A stretch of DNA of 64,000 nucleotides, taken from contig CAVTBC010000001.1 in NCBI GenBank assembly GCA_963732865.1, positions 124,001 through 188,000 on the forward strand, in the 5' to 3' direction. Source of the DNA: JADLGL01 sp963732865. Lineage in GTDB: Bacteria > Pseudomonadota > Alphaproteobacteria > Rhizobiales > Kaistiaceae. Below the pieces are notes generated by a model. The model was not told the DNA's origin. It saw only the letters and a list, made by a program, of their open reading frames with translations, and searched no databases. Each line of letters begins with the position of its first letter. Position 1 is the first letter of the stretch. Positions 34,442 through 42,582 of the stretch are shown here, in pieces. The position numbers and the translations under genes are program-made.

Positions 34442-35521
34442 ATGGCGGATATTGCCTTCTTCCCTGAGCCTCGGCCGATCAGCCTTCGCGAGATTGTCGC
34501 GATGACTGGAGCGGCGGTTGCCGACGGGGCGGACCTTGACCGGCTGATCGGTGGAATTGCGCCGGTCGAGCGGGCAACGCCGTCAGACATCAGCTATGCA
34601 GACGGCATGCGTTATCTCGAAGCGGCGGGGACAACGCGTGCGGGCGCTTGCCTCGTCAAGGCGAGCGGCGAGACCAAGATCCCGCCGTCAACGGTGGCGC
34701 TAATCGTCGCCGACCCGCACTGGGCCCTCGCGGTGATTGCCGCCGCGCTCTATCCATCCGCGATGCGGCCGCTGCCCGTGATCACCGAGGAGGGGATTGC
34801 CGACACCGCCAGGGTTCATGAATCGGCTCGCCTAGAAGCCGGCGTCGTCGTTGAGGCGGGCGCGGTGATCGGCGCCGGCGCGGAGATCGGCGCGGGAACG
34901 AGGATCGGCCCCAACGCGGTCATCGGCGCCTCGGTCCGGATTGGCCGCAATTGCTCGATCGGACCTGGCACGACCGTCTTGCACGCGCTCGTCGGCGACA
35001 AGGTCATACTCCATCCCGGCGTTCACATCGGTCAGGATGGATTCGGCTTCATCCCATCGGGCGCCGGGCATGTGAAGATTCCTCAGGTTGGAAGAGTTGT
35101 CATCCAGGACGAGGTGGAGATCGGCTCGGGTACGACGGTCGACCGCGGCGCTACCCGCGACACGGTAATCGGCGAGGGGAGCAAGATCGACAATCAGGTG
35201 CAGATCGCGCACAACGTTACGATCGGGCGGCGCTGTCTGATCGCCGCCCAGGTCGGTATCGCTGGCAGTGCAACAATCGGGGATTTCGTGGTGATGGGCG
35301 GGCAAGCCGGGATCAATGGGCACGTCACGATCGGGTCCGGGGCGCAGATCGCGGCCGTCAGTGCCGTCTATCGCGAAGTGCCGGCGGGTGCGAAATGGGG
35401 GGGCGCGCCGGCGCGGCCATTACGCGATTGGCTCCGCGCCCAGTCGCGGGATCTTCAGTACAGCCGGAGTGACGCGCAGAAGGCGTTCAGGCGCAATTCG
35501 TCGGAGGGCACTGGTGACTGA
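34442..35521 (+). CDS. lpxD: UDP-3-O-(3-hydroxyacyl)glucosamine N-acyltransferase
   Basis: Third step of lipid A synthesis. 359 residues: uridine-binding N-terminal domain, left-handed beta-helix of hexapeptide repeats (about 115-290, for example IGAGAEIGAGTRIGPNAVIG), catalytic His in QIAHNVTIG, and a C-terminal helical tail. Overlaps the fabZ start by eight bases. Confidence 0.96.
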   Translation: MADIAFFPEPRPISLREIVAMTGAAVADGADLDRLIGGIAPVERATPSDISYADGMRYLEAAGTTRAGACLVKASGETKIPPSTVALIVADPHWALAVIAAALYPSAMRPLPVITEEGIADTARVHESARLEAGVVVEAGAVIGAGAEIGAGTRIGPNAVIGASVRIGRNCSIGPGTTVLHALVGDKVILHPGVHIGQDGFGFIPSGAGHVKIPQVGRVVIQDEVEIGSGTTVDRGATRDTVIGEGSKIDNQVQIAHNVTIGRRCLIAAQVGIAGSATIGDFVVMGGQAGINGHVTIGSGAQIAAVSAVYREVPAGAKWGGAPARPLRDWLRAQSRDLQYSRSDAQKAFRRNSSEGTGD

Positions 35522-35990
35522 GACCGCGGTAAGGACGCTGACCTCCCTGGACATCCAGCGCGTCCTCGAATTGCTTCCGCATCGCTATCCGTTCCTGATG
35601 GTTGATCGCATCGTTGAGGTCGACGGCGACAATTCCGCCATTGGAATCAAGAACGTGACGGTCAACGAGCCGCATTTTCAGGGGCATTTCCCGGGCCGGC
35701 CGGTAATGCCGGGGGTGCTCATCCTTGAGGCGATGGCGCAGACTGCCGGCGCGATCTGTATTGCCGCGGCGGAGGGGCAACGTGCGCCAGGCGTCGTCTA
35801 TCTGACGAGCATCGATGGCGCCAAGTTCCGGCGGCCGGTCGTTCCTGGCGATGTGCTTCGCATCCGCGTGACCAAGCTTCGCCAGCGCATGAATCTCTGG
35901 AAGTTCCAGGCTGAGGCGACGGTGGATGGAGCTGTGGTTGCGGAAGCGATGGTCAGCGCCGTGATGAGCGAGACTATGGCCGCCTCATGA
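35514..35990 (+). CDS. fabZ: 3-hydroxyacyl-ACP dehydratase FabZ
   Basis: Hot-dog fold dehydratase of fatty acid elongation. 158 residues from a GTG inside the end of lpxD; begins with the family region VLELLPHRYPFLMVDRIVEV; active His and Glu lie in HFQGHFPGRPVMPGVLILEA. Coupling to lpxD and lpxA supplies and consumes 3-hydroxyacyl-ACP, a standard arrangement. Confidence 0.95.
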   Translation: MTETAVRTLTSLDIQRVLELLPHRYPFLMVDRIVEVDGDNSAIGIKNVTVNEPHFQGHFPGRPVMPGVLILEAMAQTAGAICIAAAEGQRAPGVVYLTSIDGAKFRRPVVPGDVLRIRVTKLRQRMNLWKFQAEATVDGAVVAEAMVSAVMSETMAAS

Positions 35991-36787
35991 GTGTTCGGAT
36001 CCATTCGACCGCGATCATCGAAGACGGGGCGAAACTGGGCGACGGGACCGAAATCGGGCCCTACAGCCTCGTCGGTCCGGACGTCGTGCTTGGTCCGGGC
36101 ACGCTGGTCGATAGCCATGTGCAGTTGCTTGGCCAAACGGAAGTCGGCGCCGGCACGCGGATTTCATCGTTTGCCTGCATTGGCGGCCTGCCTCAGGACA
36201 CAAGCTATACGGATGAACCGAGCACCGTTCTGGTCGGCGAGAATTGTATCATCCGGGAACATGTGACGATCCATCGCGGCACCAGAAGGGGCCGCATGCG
36301 CACCGAGATCGGCGACCATTGCTTCCTCATGGTCGGATCGCATGTCGCCCATGACTGCGTCCTCGGTTCGCACGTCACAATGGTGAATGGCGCGACTATT
36401 GGCGGGCATGTCGAAATCGGCGACTACGCAACGCTCGGTGGGCTTGCAGCGGTGCAGCAAAGGCTTAGGGTGGGCGCCTATTCCTTCGTCGGGGGCTTGA
36501 CCGGGGTGAACGCGGAAATCATCCCATTTGCCATCGCCGTGGGCGACCGGGCCGAGCTCGGTGGCCTCAATATCGTTGGGCTCAAGCGGCGCGGTTTCGA
36601 TCGGCCTACGATCCACGCTCTTCGCGCATCCTACCGGGAGATATTCTTCGGGCGCGGCACGCTTGATGAACGTGTCGAACGGGCGGCCGAACGGTTTTCG
36701 GACGTGGAACCGGTGATGACCATAATAGATTTCGTTCGAAAAGGTGGTAAGCGTCCCTTATGCACGCCACGGGATGTGGAGATCTGA
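35987..36787 (+). CDS. lpxA: UDP-N-acetylglucosamine acyltransferase
   Basis: First step of lipid A synthesis. 266 residues; hexapeptide-repeat helix and the catalytic region LMVGSHVAHDCVLGSHV with the essential His, then a helical C-terminal domain (RRGFDRPTIHALRASYREIF). The ATG overlaps the fabZ TGA (ATGA). Confidence 0.96.
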   Translation: MSVRIHSTAIIEDGAKLGDGTEIGPYSLVGPDVVLGPGTLVDSHVQLLGQTEVGAGTRISSFACIGGLPQDTSYTDEPSTVLVGENCIIREHVTIHRGTRRGRMRTEIGDHCFLMVGSHVAHDCVLGSHVTMVNGATIGGHVEIGDYATLGGLAAVQQRLRVGAYSFVGGLTGVNAEIIPFAIAVGDRAELGGLNIVGLKRRGFDRPTIHALRASYREIFFGRGTLDERVERAAERFSDVEPVMTIIDFVRKGGKRPLCTPRDVEI

Positions 36788-37679
36788 GGCGGTGGACGGA
36801 TCGATAGCCCCCCTGTTGGAAGGCGCAGATCCGCTGGCGGTTCTGGCTGGCGGTGGCGCCTTGCCGATGATTGTCGCGTCGGCGGCGGTCAGGGCCGGCC
36901 GTCCGGTGAAGGTCATCGGCATCCGTGGCGAGGCCGATTTGAGCATCACCGCGTTTACACATGAATGGGTCGATTGGGGCGATGTCGGCCGCTTGTTGAC
37001 GGCGCTTCGTGGGCACCGCGCACAGGATCTCGTTCTCGTCGGCCGCATCAAGTCTCGGCCCGATTACCAGACCCTCGCCCTTGATCGCGGCGGGGTGCTC
37101 ACGCGCCAGGCCATCATGGGTATCTTCCACGGCGGCGACAATTCGGTCCTCAGCGGCGCGGTTCGTCTCTTTGAATCGCGCGGGTTTCGCATCCTCGGCG
37201 CGCATGAAGTGGCACGCGAGCTCGTTGTGCCGCCCGGCTGGCTGACACGGGCGCAGGGAACCGGACGCGACATCAAGGACGGCGAGCTGGCTTTTGCTGC
37301 GGCCAAGATGATCGGAGCGCTCGACATCGGGCAGGCCGCCGTCGCAATCGACGGCCGCGTCATCGCCCTGGAAGGGGCCGAGGGCACCGACGGAATGCTG
37401 GAACGCGTTGGCGTGCTCCGGCAGAACGGCAGGGTGCCGACACAGCGGCGGTCGGGCGTTCTCAGCAAGTGCGCCAAGCCGCATCAGGATCTGCGTGTCG
37501 ACATGCCGACGGTTGGACCGGAGACGGTCGCTGCGGCCGCCGCGGCCGGTCTGTCTGGCATCATCGTCGAAGCCGGCCGGGTGATGATCGCCGAGCGGGA
37601 AGAGACGATCAGAAGCGCCAATGCGCTCGGGCTGTTTCTGCTTTCCAAGGAAGATGAAGAGAGCGAGATCGACGCTTGA
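36774..37679 (+). CDS. lpxI: UDP-2,3-diacylglucosamine diphosphatase LpxI
   Basis: Hydrolyses UDP-2,3-diacylglucosamine to lipid X; LpxI replaces LpxH in alphaproteobacteria. About 301 residues. Family core: PLAVLAGGGALPMIVASAAV near the start, FHGGDNSVLSGAVRLFESRG, and VGPETVAAAAAAGLSGIIVE with EAGRVMIADRE-like end. The start is uncertain: ATG 36774 overlaps lpxA, GTG 36792 would start just after it, GTG 36744 is also in frame. Its TGA overlaps the lpxB TTG. Confidence 0.9.
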   Translation: MWRSEAVDGSIAPLLEGADPLAVLAGGGALPMIVASAAVRAGRPVKVIGIRGEADLSITAFTHEWVDWGDVGRLLTALRGHRAQDLVLVGRIKSRPDYQTLALDRGGVLTRQAIMGIFHGGDNSVLSGAVRLFESRGFRILGAHEVARELVVPPGWLTRAQGTGRDIKDGELAFAAAKMIGALDIGQAAVAIDGRVIALEGAEGTDGMLERVGVLRQNGRVPTQRRSGVLSKCAKPHQDLRVDMPTVGPETVAAAAAAGLSGIIVEAGRVMIAEREETIRSANALGLFLLSKEDEESEIDA

Positions 37680-38872
37680 CGCCAGCCAGCCGGGCTGAAT
37701 CCGAGCGGCCTTTTACCGTCTTCATCGTCGTTGCCGAAGAATTGGGAGACCAATTGGGGTCCCGGTTGATGGCGGCGCTTACCGATCTCAAGAATGGCGA
37801 CATCCGCTTCGTCGGCACGGGCGGTTCGCGCATGGAAGCGGCAGGGCTCACGTCGCCGCTGCTTCGGCCGGGGGAGGTGGACCTCATCGGCATCACCACG
37901 CTGGTGACACGGTTTCCGCAGATCGTGGGCAAGATTCGCAAGGTTGCGGCTGCCGCCATCGCCGCCGAGCCGGACGTTCTGGTCCTTGTCGACAGCCCAG
38001 AATTCTCCCATCGCGTGGCACGCATCGTCCGCCGGGAGAGGCCGAACATCCCGATCATCAACTATGTGTCGCCGTCGGTGTGGGCCTGGCGCGCCGCCCG
38101 CGCCAAAGCGATGGTGCCGTATATCGATCACGTCCTGGCGCTGCTGCCTTTCGAACCGGCGGTCTATCGTCGGCTCGGCGGCCCGCCCTGTTCCTATGTC
38201 GGCCATCCGCTGCTCGAGAAGGTTCCGCTGCTGCGTCCGGCGCCGGGCGAGAGGAAGCCACTGGAAGTGGCTGAGCGGCCCCGCCTACTGATTCTGCCCG
38301 GGAGCCGCCGCGCCGAGATCAAACACCTCATGGGCGCTTTCGGTGAGACGCTCGCCCTGATCACGGACCGTCACGGCCCGGTCGAGGCCATCCTGCCGGC
38401 GGTGCCGCATCTTGCCGACGACATCCGCCGGCGCGCGGAGGGCTGGCCGATTCAGCCGACGATCGTCGAGGGGGAAGAAGCGAAATACGCGGCGTTCCGC
38501 AGCGCGCATGCGGCGCTCGCGGCTTCCGGGACGGTATCGCTGGAGCTCGCGCTATCCGGCATTCCTACCGTGGTCGCCTACCGCATCGAACTGGTTGTCA
38601 GGCCGTTCAAATGGATGCTGCGGGTGCCGTCGGTGGTGCTCGCCAACGTCGTCTTGAGCGAGCGCGTCGTACCGGAATTGCTGGACGCAAAGAGCACCCC
38701 GGAACGGCTGAGCGGCGCGCTTCTGCCGCTGCTGCGTCCGAGTCCGGCGCGCGATCACCAACTGGCGTCCTTCGCCAAGCTCGACGACATCATGGCCTTC
38801 GAGGAAGGCCTGCCGAGCGTTCGCGCGGCCGAAATGATCCTGCAGCTTACGGCGCAGCGGCGGGCGCCCTAG
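37676..38872 (+). CDS. lpxB: lipid-A-disaccharide synthase
   Basis: Glycosyltransferase (GT19) joining lipid X and its UDP form. 398 residues from a TTG overlapping the lpxI stop (TTGA). Visible: VVAEELGDQLGSRLMAAL (family GExSGD region altered to AEELGDQLG), YVSPSVWAWRAARAKAM, LLILPGSRRAEIKHL and SGTVSLELALSGIPTVVAYR. The gene end overlaps the convergent gltA by four bases at CTAG. Confidence 0.95.
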   Translation: MTPASRAESERPFTVFIVVAEELGDQLGSRLMAALTDLKNGDIRFVGTGGSRMEAAGLTSPLLRPGEVDLIGITTLVTRFPQIVGKIRKVAAAAIAAEPDVLVLVDSPEFSHRVARIVRRERPNIPIINYVSPSVWAWRAARAKAMVPYIDHVLALLPFEPAVYRRLGGPPCSYVGHPLLEKVPLLRPAPGERKPLEVAERPRLLILPGSRRAEIKHLMGAFGETLALITDRHGPVEAILPAVPHLADDIRRRAEGWPIQPTIVEGEEAKYAAFRSAHAALAASGTVSLELALSGIPTVVAYRIELVVRPFKWMLRVPSVVLANVVLSERVVPELLDAKSTPERLSGALLPLLRPSPARDHQLASFAKLDDIMAFEEGLPSVRAAEMILQLTAQRRAP

Positions 38873-40161
38873 CCGCGCTCGGAGATCGGGACGTAGTTGC
38901 GTTGCGGCGAGCCGGTGTAGAGCTGCCGCGGCCGTCCGATCCTCTGCGACGGATCTTCGACCATCTCCTTCCACTGGGCGATCCAACCGACGGTCCGGGC
39001 CACGGCAAAGAGAGCCGTGAACATCGTCGTCGGAAAGCCGAGCGCCTTCAGGGTGATGCCCGAATAGAAGTCGATATTCGGGTAGAGCCTTTTCGAAATG
39101 AAATAGTCGTCGGTGAGGGCGATGCGCTCGAGTTCGAGCGCGACCTCGAGCAGCGGATCGTCGGAAATGCCGAGTTCGTCCAGCACCTCGTGACAGGTGT
39201 CCTGCATGATCTTCGCGCGCGGATCGTAGTTCTTATAGACCCGGTGACCGAAGCCCATCAGGCGGAATGGGTCATCCTTCGATTTCGCCCGTTCGATGAA
39301 TTCCGGGATGCGGTCCACCGTGCCGATCTCGGCCAGCATGTTGAGCGCGGCTTCGTTGGCGCCGCCATGCGCCGGCCCCCACAGACAGGCGATGCCGGCG
39401 GCAATGCAGGCAAAGGGATTGGCTCCGGACGAACCGGCTAGGCGGACCGTGGACGTCGACGCGTTCTGCTCGTGGTCGGCGTGGAGGATGAAGATGCGGT
39501 CGATGGCGCGCGCGAGCACCGGGTTGACGACATAGTCCTCGGTCGGCACGGCGAAGCACATGCGCAGGAAGTTGGACGCGTAGTCGAGCGAGTTCACCGG
39601 ATAAACGAAGGGCTGGCCGATATAGTATTTGTAAGCCATTGCCGCGATCGTCGGCATCTTGGCGATCATCCGCAGCGAGGCGACCATGCGCTGGCGCGGA
39701 TCGGTGATGTCGATCGTGTCGTGATAGAAGGCCGACATCGCGCCGACGACGCCGACCATGACGGCCATCGGGTGCGCGTCACGCCGGAAGCCGGAGAAGA
39801 AGCGGATCATCTGCTCGTGGATCATCGTGTGATAGGTCACACGGCGGGCGAGATCAGCCTTCTGCGTGCCCGTCGGCAGTTCGCCGTAGAGTAGCAAATA
39901 GCAGGTCTCGAGGAAGTCGCCGCGATCGGCCAGCTGCTCGATCGGGTAGCCGCGATAGAGCAGGATGCCGCGTTCGCCGTCGATATAGGTGATCTTCGAG
40001 TCGCAGGATGCCGTCGACGTATAGGCGGGATCGTAGGTGAACATGCCCATTTGCGAGCCCAGCGAGCCGATGTCGATCACGTCCGGCCCGATCGTCCCCT
40101 TGAGGATATCGAGTTCGGTTGACCGATCGCCCACTGTCAGCGTCGCCTTAATGTCGCTCAT
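38869..40161 (-). CDS. gltA: citrate synthase
   Basis: Entry enzyme of the TCA cycle. The frame is open further upstream, but the ATG giving MSDIKATLTVGDRSTELDIL matches rhizobial GltA and yields 430 residues. Catalytic segments: GPAHGGANEAALNML, GFGHRVYKNYDPRAKIMQ and the Asp in NIDFYSGI. Convergent with lpxB, sharing the stop bases CTAG; there is no room for a terminator between them. Confidence 0.96.
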   Translation of the reverse strand: MSDIKATLTVGDRSTELDILKGTIGPDVIDIGSLGSQMGMFTYDPAYTSTASCDSKITYIDGERGILLYRGYPIEQLADRGDFLETCYLLLYGELPTGTQKADLARRVTYHTMIHEQMIRFFSGFRRDAHPMAVMVGVVGAMSAFYHDTIDITDPRQRMVASLRMIAKMPTIAAMAYKYYIGQPFVYPVNSLDYASNFLRMCFAVPTEDYVVNPVLARAIDRIFILHADHEQNASTSTVRLAGSSGANPFACIAAGIACLWGPAHGGANEAALNMLAEIGTVDRIPEFIERAKSKDDPFRLMGFGHRVYKNYDPRAKIMQDTCHEVLDELGISDDPLLEVALELERIALTDDYFISKRLYPNIDFYSGITLKALGFPTTMFTALFAVARTVGWIAQWKEMVEDPSQRIGRPRQLYTGSPQRNYVPISERG

Positions 40162-40293
40162 GCGATCCACCCTTCTCCAAAGCGAGTCCCCTGGAGGCTT
40201 CGCTAGGGGCTTCGCAGTACTGGCCCGATTGACTGGTGTTGCAGTCGCCCTCGGTCGGCCGATCATCGAACGGCGCCGCGCGGCTTGGTCGGA

Positions 40294-40312
40294 GGGCGCT
40301 AGCGTAGCGCCC
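40294..40312 (-). other. GC-rich stem-loop between gltX and gltA
   Basis: Perfect eight-base inverted repeat GGGCGCTA/TAGCGCCC with a GCG loop, about 37 bases downstream of the gltX stop on the minus strand. No T run follows in that direction. It may weaken read-through from gltX into gltA; the rest of 40162-40293, which should carry the gltA promoter, shows no clear -35/-10 pair. Confidence 0.4.
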
Positions 40313-40348
40313 CTGCGCCACAATGAGAAGCGGACAGCGTGGACGGTG

Positions 40349-41779
40349 CTAGCCGGGGACGCGGGTCTGGTCTGCGATGCGGCCTAGGCTCTCGTCCTTG
40401 CCGAGAATGGCGAGGACTTCAAAGATGCCGGGCGAACTGGCGCGGCCGGTGAGCGCGGCGCGGAGCGGCTGCGCCAATTGGCCAAGCTTCACGCCCTTCT
40501 CCTCGGCCAGCGCCTTGACGGCTGCCTCGGTGCCTTCCTCGGTCCACGGATCGACGGCAGCCAGGCCGCCGGCGGCCTCGGCCAGCAACGTGCGGGCGTC
40601 ATCGGTCAGCAGAGCGGAGGCCTTCTCGTCCAGAATCAGCGGACGGCGTGCGACCAGGAACCCGGCGCCTTCGACCAGTTCGTTCAGCGTTTTGGCGCGC
40701 GCCTTGAGTCCGGGCAGGGCGCGAATCAACTGCTCGCGGCGGGAGGCGCCGAGAGCTGCGGCAAAATCAGGCCCGCCCGGCAAATGCGGCAACGCCTTGA
40801 TGAGCGCCGACATCAGCGCTGCGTCGTCCATTGCGCGGATATAGTGGCCGTTGAGGTTCTCCAGCTTGGCGAAGTCGAAGCGCGCAGGCGATCGGCCGAT
40901 ACCGGGGAGCTCGAACCATTCGATCATCTGTTCGATCGACATGATCTCGTCGTCGCCATGGCCCCAGCCGAGGCGGACGAGATAGTTGCGCAGCGCCTGC
41001 GGCAGGTAGCCCATTGCGCGGTAGGCATCGACGCCAAGCGCGCCGTGCCGCTTGGAAAGCTTGGCGCCGTCCGAGCCATGGATCAGCGGGATGTGCGCAA
41101 GCGCCGGCGCGGTCCAGCCCATGGCGTCATAGATGAATTGCTGCCGTGCGGCGTTGGTCAGGTGATCATCGCCGCGGATGATCTGGGTGACGCCCATATC
41201 GTGGTCATCGACAACGACCGAGAGCATGTAGGTCGGCGAGCCGTCCGAACGCAGGAGGATGAAATCGTCGAGGTCCTTGTTCGGGAAGCTGACCTCGCCC
41301 TGAACAGCGTCGGCCAGGACTGTCGAACCTTCGGTCGGCGACTTGATGCGGATGACCGGATCGACGCCGGGCGGCGCCTCGGACGGATCGCGGTCGCGCC
41401 AGCGGCCGTCATAGACGGGCGGGCGGCCTTCGGCCCGGGCGAGCGCCCGCATGTCGTTGAGTTCCTCAGGCGAGGCATAGCAGCGATACGCCTTGCCCGC
41501 GGCAAGGAGCGCTTCGGCGACCTCCGCATGGCGGCCGGCGCGCGCCGACTGGAAGATCGGCGTGTCGTCCCAGCGGATCCCGAGCCAGTCGAGCCCATCG
41601 ATGATGGCGACGATGGCGGCCTCAGTGGAGCGCTCGCGGTCCGTGTCCTCGATCCGCAGCAGCATCTTGCCACCATGATGGCGGGCATAGAGCCAATTGA
41701 AGAGAGCCGTCCGGGCGCCGCCAATATGGAGGTAGCCGGTGGGCGAGGGGGCGAAACGGGTAATCACGGGGGCTGACAT
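40349..41779 (-). CDS. gltX: glutamyl-tRNA synthetase
   Basis: Class I synthetase charging tRNA-Glu, 476 residues. HIGH-like motif in RFAPSPTGYLHIGGARTALF, KMSKS-like motif GAKLSKRHGALG, and the C-terminal anticodon-binding cage. Alphaproteobacteria often have a second paralogue elsewhere. Upstream (41780-41937) holds nothing I can support. Confidence 0.96.
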   Translation of the reverse strand: MSAPVITRFAPSPTGYLHIGGARTALFNWLYARHHGGKMLLRIEDTDRERSTEAAIVAIIDGLDWLGIRWDDTPIFQSARAGRHAEVAEALLAAGKAYRCYASPEELNDMRALARAEGRPPVYDGRWRDRDPSEAPPGVDPVIRIKSPTEGSTVLADAVQGEVSFPNKDLDDFILLRSDGSPTYMLSVVVDDHDMGVTQIIRGDDHLTNAARQQFIYDAMGWTAPALAHIPLIHGSDGAKLSKRHGALGVDAYRAMGYLPQALRNYLVRLGWGHGDDEIMSIEQMIEWFELPGIGRSPARFDFAKLENLNGHYIRAMDDAALMSALIKALPHLPGGPDFAAALGASRREQLIRALPGLKARAKTLNELVEGAGFLVARRPLILDEKASALLTDDARTLLAEAAGGLAAVDPWTEEGTEAAVKALAEEKGVKLGQLAQPLRAALTGRASSPGIFEVLAILGKDESLGRIADQTRVPG

Positions 41780-41937
41780 CGGGCGGCTCTAGCACGCCCG
41801 ATAAGACACGGGGAAGGCGCGATGCGCGGTGACGCGAAATCGTCCCTTGCGACAGCCGCATCGCTCCCCGAAATCGGCTGGCCTCGAGGCGAGACCGATG
41901 GGAGCGGGTCGAGCTTCGCCGCGCCGCGTCGCCGCCG

Positions 41938-42330
41938 TTATAGAATGCAGCCCGGTCCCGTCAAATCACCGTTGGAATTACGGGTGCGGTAGCAGTCCCC
42001 GTCTCGGAGAACCGTGATCTGGAAGGTGTTACGGGTCGTCGGGCGGAAGGTGAGGGTGCCATCGGTCGCGATGCTGTAGGTGCCGACGAAGCTGTCCATC
42101 TGGGCGAGCTTGGGGCGCGCCGTAAATGATCCGTCGGCGTCGAGGCGGATGTCATAGGCAAAGATCAATTCGGCCGTTCTTCCGACAAGCAGCAATCGCA
42201 CGGAGTCCCCGTTGAGACGTCCCTGCGGGATTGTCAGGCTGGCGACCGAAGGTCCGGCCGGCGTGCATGCGCCAAGCGTGACGCCGACTGCACTAATCGC
42301 GAGAAGGAGAGCAACAGTCCGGCTGCGCAT
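41938..42330 (-). CDS. hypothetical lipoprotein
   Basis: 130 residues. Signal peptide MRSRTVALLLAISAVGVTLG followed by Cys: the lipobox TLGAC at about 18-22 predicts lipidation at Cys22. The mature part looks all-beta (alternating hydrophobic residues, FVGTYSIATDGTLTFRP), resembling META/heat-shock HslJ-like or small calycin-type domains, but I cannot assign a family. Two Cys near the end (CYRTRNSNGDLTGPGC) could form a disulfide. Divergent from comEC. Confidence 0.65.
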   Translation of the reverse strand: MRSRTVALLLAISAVGVTLGACTPAGPSVASLTIPQGRLNGDSVRLLLVGRTAELIFAYDIRLDADGSFTARPKLAQMDSFVGTYSIATDGTLTFRPTTRNTFQITVLRDGDCYRTRNSNGDLTGPGCIL

Positions 42331-42419
42331 GGTGTCACGACCCCCTGGGTTCTAGGCCGCGCTCACGTATGCGAACAATCGGCGTAGACAATTCTTAGGT
42401 CAGTAGAGAAGAACCGGCA

Positions 42420-42533
42420 ATGAGCAAGGTGTCGCCCGAGGAATGCTTTGCCCAACGAACAAATGCATGCGTTGGCAGAGGTCCGAAGTGCAGCGGTAAA
42501 CCGTATGTTTGGTCCGGCTGCTGCTGTTGCTGA
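42420..42533 (+). CDS. cysteine-rich mini-ORF before comEC (possible leader peptide)
   Basis: 37 codons from an ATG preceded by the purine-rich GAGAAGAA. Seven of the 37 residues are Cys: positions 9, 17, 24 and an uninterrupted run 34-37 ending at the stop (PYVWSGCCCC). It lies 49 bases upstream of the comEC start on the same strand. Polycysteine stretches at the end of short upstream ORFs are known cysteine-responsive attenuators in mycobacteria; a metal-binding peptide is the other option. Codon usage is only weakly GC3-biased, so chance cannot be excluded. Confidence 0.45.
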   Translation: MSKVSPEECFAQRTNACVGRGPKCSGKPYVWSGCCCC

Positions 42534-42582
42534 CGGAGACAGCCGCTACCTTCCGTCATAAGATCGCCTGGGGGTTGAGGCG

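Noticed and set aside
42411..42425. GAAC-CGGCAAT-GAGC as a LexA box before comEC
   Set aside because: One mismatch, no -35/-10 around it, and it overlaps the mini-ORF start; expected by chance at this stringency.
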